In this document: one piece after another, positions 60,670-64,000 of the stretch | Numbering within the stretch: position 1 is the stretch's first letter | Layout: each line of letters begins with the position of its first letter | Source: Eubacterium sp. | GTDB taxonomy: Bacteria; Bacillota; Clostridia; Oscillospirales; Acutalibacteraceae | Reading direction: 5' to 3' | Assembly: GCA_017450645.1 (NCBI GenBank) | Contig: JAFSTE010000016.1 | Coordinates: 44,048-108,047 of the forward strand | Length of the DNA stretch: 64,000 bases | Program-made: the position numbers and the translations under genes | The notes under the pieces: generated by a model | Told to the model about the DNA's origin: nothing | Database searches by the model: none | What the model saw: the letters and a program-made list of their open reading frames with translations, nothing else

Positions 60670-61044
60670 TTATAATTTATAATTCAATTTGCTTCTGCTA
60701 ATAGCCACCGCCATATACTCAAAGTCTGCTTTTACGGGAGCTTCGGGCTTTTTGACGGTAATGTCAACCCTTGTTATATCTTTAAACTCGTCGAGCACTG
60801 CGTCAGCGACCGCCTGCGCCGCGCGCTCGATTAAATCAAAGCTCTGAGAGGTAAACGCGCGTCTTACAGTCTTAGTTACCTTAGCGTAGCTGACAGTGTC
60901 GTCAAGGTCGTCGCTGTAGCAGGCTTTTGTAATATTTACATAATAGTCAAGGTCTATAAAAAAGTTCTGGCCGTTTTCCTTTTCCTCGGGGTTAACGCCG
61001 TGATAGGCAAAGAGCTTTAAATTTTTAATAGTAATTTTATCCAT
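60670..61044 (-). CDS. folB: Dihydroneopterin aldolase
   Basis: The start is the ATG at 61044 (MDKITIKNL) after GGTGAT; 61056 is an alternative. The 124-residue enzyme converts dihydroneopterin to hydroxymethyl-dihydropterin. Family marks are LKLFAYHGVNPEEKENGQNF near 8-27, DTVSYAKV near 49, and the ERAAQAVADAVL and VKKPEAPV segments. It lies between folP and folK. Confidence 0.94.
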   Translation of the reverse strand: MDKITIKNLKLFAYHGVNPEEKENGQNFFIDLDYYVNITKACYSDDLDDTVSYAKVTKTVRRAFTSQSFDLIERAAQAVADAVLDEFKDITRVDITVKKPEAPVKADFEYMAVAISRSKLNYKL

Positions 61045-61063
61045 AATAATCACCAATCTTTAT

Positions 61064-61130
61064 TGCCTGCCGGCAATCGAAAAATCCGCTTGATTTTTCG
61101 CGGGACGCCGAGGACGTCGTCCCCTACACA
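61064..61130. repeat. Hairpin-rich repeat between folP and folB
   Basis: Three consecutive hairpins (ATTGCCTGCCGGCAAT, CGAAAAATCC...GATTTTTCG, GGGACGCCGAGGACGTCGTCCC) end in CCCCTACACAA, close to the end of the repeat at 2537-2626. Confidence 0.6.
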
Positions 61131-61930
61131 AATTGAAATCTTTTGATTTCATCCGCTGTTCTTATGCCCTGAATTTCGTTTTTTACATCGTGCAGGCGGA
61201 TGATGTTTGCGCCGCCGAGAATTGCCGCCGTGTCGGCTGCTATATTGCCGTACACGCGCTCTTTAGGATTATCCTGCTTTGAGGACGCGCCGATAACGCG
61301 CTTTCGGCTAACGCCGAGCAGTAGCGGATATCCGCTTTTTTTATACGCCTTAACATTTGCGATAAGCTCTAAGTTCTGTTCGTAGCTTTTGCCGAAGCCG
61401 ATACCCATATCAAAGCAAAGCTGCTCTTTTTTTATGCCGTTTTCGGTGCAGAATTCCTCAGCCTTGTCAAAAAATGCCTTAACCTCGTTCACCGAACCGC
61501 TGCCGGAGTGCATAATCACCCAGCCCGCGCCGCTGTTTTTGACAAGCTGCGCCATATCGTCATTAAGCGTTCCGCTTACATCGTTAATTATGTCTGCGCC
61601 CGCTTCAAGCGCTTTTTTTGCAACAAAGGGGAAATATGTGTCGACGGATATAGGAAGCGCTGTTTTACCTCTTAAAGCCGAAATAACGCCCTCTAAACGC
61701 TCCCACTCCTCCTCGGGAGTAATTTCGCAGTAGTTCGGGCGTGTGGACTGAGCGCCGAGGTCGATAATATCCGCGCCCTCTTTTTCAAGCCGAAGCGCGT
61801 GCTCAACAGCCGAGTCGGCGTTAAAATAGCTTCCGCCGTCCGAAAACGAGTCGGGCGTGACGTTAACAATGCCCATAATCAGCGTGCGCGTGCCGTATTC
61901 AATTTTTTTATTATTACATAACCAATACAT
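61124..61930 (-). CDS. folP: Dihydropteroate synthase
   Basis: The 268-residue TIM-barrel enzyme joins hydroxymethyl-dihydropterin pyrophosphate to p-aminobenzoate and is the sulfonamide target. Signatures: IMGIVNVTPDSFSDGG near 18-33, DLGAQSTRPN near 57, ISVDTYFPFVAKKAL near 95, INDVSG near 115 and LLGVSRKRVIG near 200. It begins one base after the folE stop codon, so the two are coupled. Confidence 0.95.
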   Translation of the reverse strand: MYWLCNNKKIEYGTRTLIMGIVNVTPDSFSDGGSYFNADSAVEHALRLEKEGADIIDLGAQSTRPNYCEITPEEEWERLEGVISALRGKTALPISVDTYFPFVAKKALEAGADIINDVSGTLNDDMAQLVKNSGAGWVIMHSGSGSVNEVKAFFDKAEEFCTENGIKKEQLCFDMGIGFGKSYEQNLELIANVKAYKKSGYPLLLGVSRKRVIGASSKQDNPKERVYGNIAADTAAILGGANIIRLHDVKNEIQGIRTADEIKRFQFV

Positions 61931-61931
61931 A

Positions 61932-62501
61932 TTACTTTGTTAAAAGTGACAGCACCTCGCTGCGTGAGCGCTGGTCGGTACGCATAATACCGCGAAGGGC
62001 AGAGGTCTGGGTTTTTGCGCCGAAAGCCTTTGCGCCGCGGATTGACATACACATATGCTCCGCCTCGATAATTACCGCAACGCCGCGCGGAGAAAGATTA
62101 TCGTTTAAAAAGTCCGCAATATCGTGAGTAAGTCGCTCCTGCACCTGCGGCTTTTTTGCAAAATTATCCACAATCCGCGCGAGCTTTGACAGCCCGATAA
62201 TCTTGTTGTCGCTGGGTATGTACGCGATGTGCGCCTTACCGACAAAGGGCAAAAGGTGATGCTCGCACATCGACGAAAACGGAATGTCGCGAACTATTAC
62301 CATCTCGTCGTTAGACTTTTCGTCGAACATTTTAAGGTGCTGCTTAGGGTCCTCGTCAAGACCCGAGAACATCTCCTCGTACATATTCGCAACGCGCCTT
62401 GGCGTTTCGACTAAACCGCCCCTGTCGGGGTCTTCACCGACTGCGGTTAAAATATCGTAAACCGCTTTTTCAATTATCTTTTTATTTTCTTCCGAAATCA
62501 T
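61932..62501 (-). CDS. folE: GTP cyclohydrolase I
   Basis: The 189-residue enzyme makes dihydroneopterin triphosphate from GTP, the first step of folate synthesis. The zinc site (MCEHHLLPF, with the second Cys in HMCMSIRG), [12 protein letters not shown] and QVQERLT are intact. GAGGTAATT lies before the ATG. It is the first gene of folE-folP-folB-folK; there is no evident riboswitch, and a repeat fills the upstream gap. Confidence 0.96.
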   Translation of the reverse strand: MISEENKKIIEKAVYDILTAVGEDPDRGGLVETPRRVANMYEEMFSGLDEDPKQHLKMFDEKSNDEMVIVRDIPFSSMCEHHLLPFVGKAHIAYIPSDNKIIGLSKLARIVDNFAKKPQVQERLTHDIADFLNDNLSPRGVAVIIEAEHMCMSIRGAKAFGAKTQTSALRGIMRTDQRSRSEVLSLLTK

Positions 62502-62532
62502 AATTACCTCATAAAATTTTTAATTAAACCTG

Positions 62533-62766
62533 TTTGCCTCCCTTGCTAAAGGGAGGTGGCTGCGAAGCAGTCGGAGGGATGGTCGTATAGTTTAAGTAGT
62601 CTTTAAGCAATACCTCTTAAAAGGCATTGACCATCCCCTCTGTCACTTCGTGACATCTCCTACAAGAGCCGTCCCTTTTGTCACCTGCGGTGACATTTCC
62701 CCACACTGTGGGTAATCTCCCCTTTGACAAGGGGCGCCAAATCAGTTACTCGCCTGTGGCTCAAAC
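62533..62766. repeat. Full-length hairpin-rich intergenic repeat (copy 3, inverted)
   Basis: Begins GCCTCCCTTGCTAAAGGGAG and ends GTTACTCGCCTGTGGCTC, the reverse orientation of copy 1 (26507-26736). It carries the same GTCACCTGCGGTGAC, CCCCACACTGTGGG and CCCCTTTGACAAGGGG hairpins. It fills the gap between folE and the LCP-like gene. Confidence 0.85.
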
Positions 62767-62768
62767 AA

Positions 62769-63692
62769 CTATTTATTGAAATAACCCTTAATATCCTTAA
62801 CCGAATTTTGGGTTAAGACATTACTTTTATATTCGCAAAGCGCGCTGTATACCGTAATTTCGTTATTCAGCTTACAGAACACATATAACGAGTCCTTATT
62901 ATTCTCAAAATTCCTTACGGTTATATTAGTTACGGACGATTTTACAAATAATCTGAATAACGCTTCGCTGTCCTCGTAATTTTCCTCGTTAAAAAGACTT
63001 GTGAGTGCATATAAAGCCGTTTCGTTAACTAAGGCGTAATTCTTCTTTTCTTCGGTATAATACCTTAAAAGATTACTCAGAGCGCGCGAATCCACATTTT
63101 GCTCGCCGTCGCCGATATGAAGCGAGTATTTATCGTCGTCCTTGCCGCCGGAGAAGTTAATCTCCTTTTCAACGGGAAGAATAAACGAGCCGAGCTTTGA
63201 AACAAAATCTACAAAGGACGAATTATCGAAATCCGCAAAATAATCTATCTCAAACCCGAAATACTCCGTAAGCTTAGTCTGAAGCGAAGCACCTCCGCCG
63301 TCGAGGTAAATATCGTTAATGCTTTTATCTTTAATTTTCATTTTTGGCGACAGGGCGCAAACCTTGTACGCCTTAGAGCTTTTGTCCGCCTGGATAAGTA
63401 AAGCGTAGTGGATAGTAGTCTTTTCGTCATCCGTTTCAAATATCAAAAAGTTTGTTTTACCCTCGATTTTAGGTAAATTTTCCTCTACCACATTATTTTC
63501 ACTTACCGTAACCTCGCCCTTACCGAAAAATTCCGCAACCGACGAGTATTTATGCGATAGTAAAATAACAAAAGCTATTGTAAATAAAACTATTATAATA
63601 AGCAGAATATGAAGTATAAGCGCTTCTCTGCTGCTTTTATAATTTGACTTCGGGATATATATGTCCCCGCGATTTTTAAAAAGCTTCATCAT
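62769..63692 (-). CDS. LytR-CpsA-Psr (LCP)-like membrane protein
   Basis: GGAGG precedes two adjacent ATGs (63692, 63689). The 307-residue protein has a short basic cytoplasmic start, one membrane helix (about 27-50) and an outside domain. This domain follows LCP order: NFLIFETDD, YALLIQADKSSKAYKVCALSP, then LDGGGASLQTKLTEYFGFEIDYFADFD and FVDFVSKLG. LCP enzymes attach wall polymers to peptidoglycan. The usual arginine after the central strand (SIPRD-type) reads SPKMK here, so catalysis is doubtful. It is flanked by two direct copies of the long repeat. Confidence 0.75.
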   Translation of the reverse strand: MMKLFKNRGDIYIPKSNYKSSREALILHILLIIIVLFTIAFVILLSHKYSSVAEFFGKGEVTVSENNVVEENLPKIEGKTNFLIFETDDEKTTIHYALLIQADKSSKAYKVCALSPKMKIKDKSINDIYLDGGGASLQTKLTEYFGFEIDYFADFDNSSFVDFVSKLGSFILPVEKEINFSGGKDDDKYSLHIGDGEQNVDSRALSNLLRYYTEEKKNYALVNETALYALTSLFNEENYEDSEALFRLFVKSSVTNITVRNFENNKDSLYVFCKLNNEITVYSALCEYKSNVLTQNSVKDIKGYFNK

Positions 63693-63778
63693 GCCCTCCA
63701 GAATAATATGTAATTATTATATATTATAAAAAAGTAAAGTGCAATAAAATTATGAATTAATAATTATTAAACCTTATA

Positions 63779-64000
63779 GCCTCCCTTGCTAAAGGGAGGT
63801 GGCTGCGAAGCAGTCGGAGGGATGGTCGTATAGTTTAAGTAGTCTTTAAACAACACATTTTAAAAGGCATTGACCACCCCTCAGTCTCGTCCAAACATAT
63901 TATGTGTTCGGAGCATTTTGCAAGCAAAATACTAATGAACACTCCATATGTTTCTCCTCTCCCCAAAAAATCTAACGATTTTTCGGGGTCCCCGTTTGGA
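63779..64000. repeat. Hairpin-rich intergenic repeat (copy 4), continuing past the window
   Basis: The first 125 bases are nearly identical to copy 3 in the same direction. After CCACCCCTCAG it departs into other hairpins (GCATTTTGCAAGCAAAATAC; a CCCCAAAAAATC...GATTTTTCGGGG stem), so the interior differs or carries an insertion. The window ends inside it. Confidence 0.75.

Overview
The window looks like a spore-forming, low-to-mid-GC Firmicute of the class Clostridia, most like an Oscillospirales/Ruminococcaceae-type gut anaerobe. This rests on gene content: the cortex-lytic enzyme SleB, a DnaD/DnaI-type primosome pair, single-chain PurL with a fused glutaminase, DUF951 next to prfA, an FMN riboswitch driving the ECF riboflavin S-component RibU, PduL, and BspA-type and Big_2-type surface proteins. 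Promoters are of the TTGACA/TATAAT kind, ribosome binding sites are strong GGAGG types, and the code is standard. The species cannot be fixed from the sequence.

Layout. 0-2.5 kb: the end of a P-type-ATPase-like pseudoenzyme coupled to a thioredoxin-like protein. 2.7-19.9 kb: envelope genes, namely a lipoprotein, a leucine-rich-repeat protein with a dockerin-like tail, a 2177-residue modular Big_2/FIVAR adhesin-like protein, an XRE membrane regulator with a DUF2339 protein, a BspA-like protein and a triple-PAS protein. 20-36 kb: mostly housekeeping (purL, pduL, family 4 uracil-DNA glycosylase, tRNA-Gly, DnaD/DnaI, DUF951, prfA, a TsaC/Sua5-CoaE fusion, an M18 aminopeptidase).

35.5-46.2 kb holds the most distinctive locus. 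A minus-strand operon encodes a STAS anti-sigma antagonist, a 1975-residue A-T-C-A-T-reductase nonribosomal peptide synthetase, and a membrane protein joining a SpoIIE-type phosphatase to an RsbW-type kinase domain. A small-molecule synthetase is thus wrapped in a complete partner-switching module, apart from the sigma factor. Upstream lie ugd and three gutted genes: an ABC ATPase/permease join, a GGDEF-sensor/sugar-epimerase join, and a frameshifted sensor remnant. At 49.2-50.2 kb a zinc/cadmium-type P1B ATPase has lost its whole catalytic region but keeps its ArsR regulator, with a 30-bp palindromic operator.

46-64 kb: sleB, ogg, rsmE, a CDF-like membrane protein, a metallophosphoesterase, two lysine-rich surface proteins, the FMN riboswitch with ribU, an FAD oxidoreductase, fructose-bisphosphate aldolase, a folate cluster (folE, folP, folB, folK) and an LCP-like protein.

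The intergenic regions are seeded with repeats of at least two families, about 60-230 bp long. They are rich in small hairpins and often carry a GAGCGAAGCGAG-TAAC core. They sit between genes, interrupt the fol gene cluster and flank the LCP-like gene as direct repeats. No CRISPR array, rRNA, transposase, integrase or phage gene was seen. All functional calls come from reading motifs and family resemblance by eye, without database searches.
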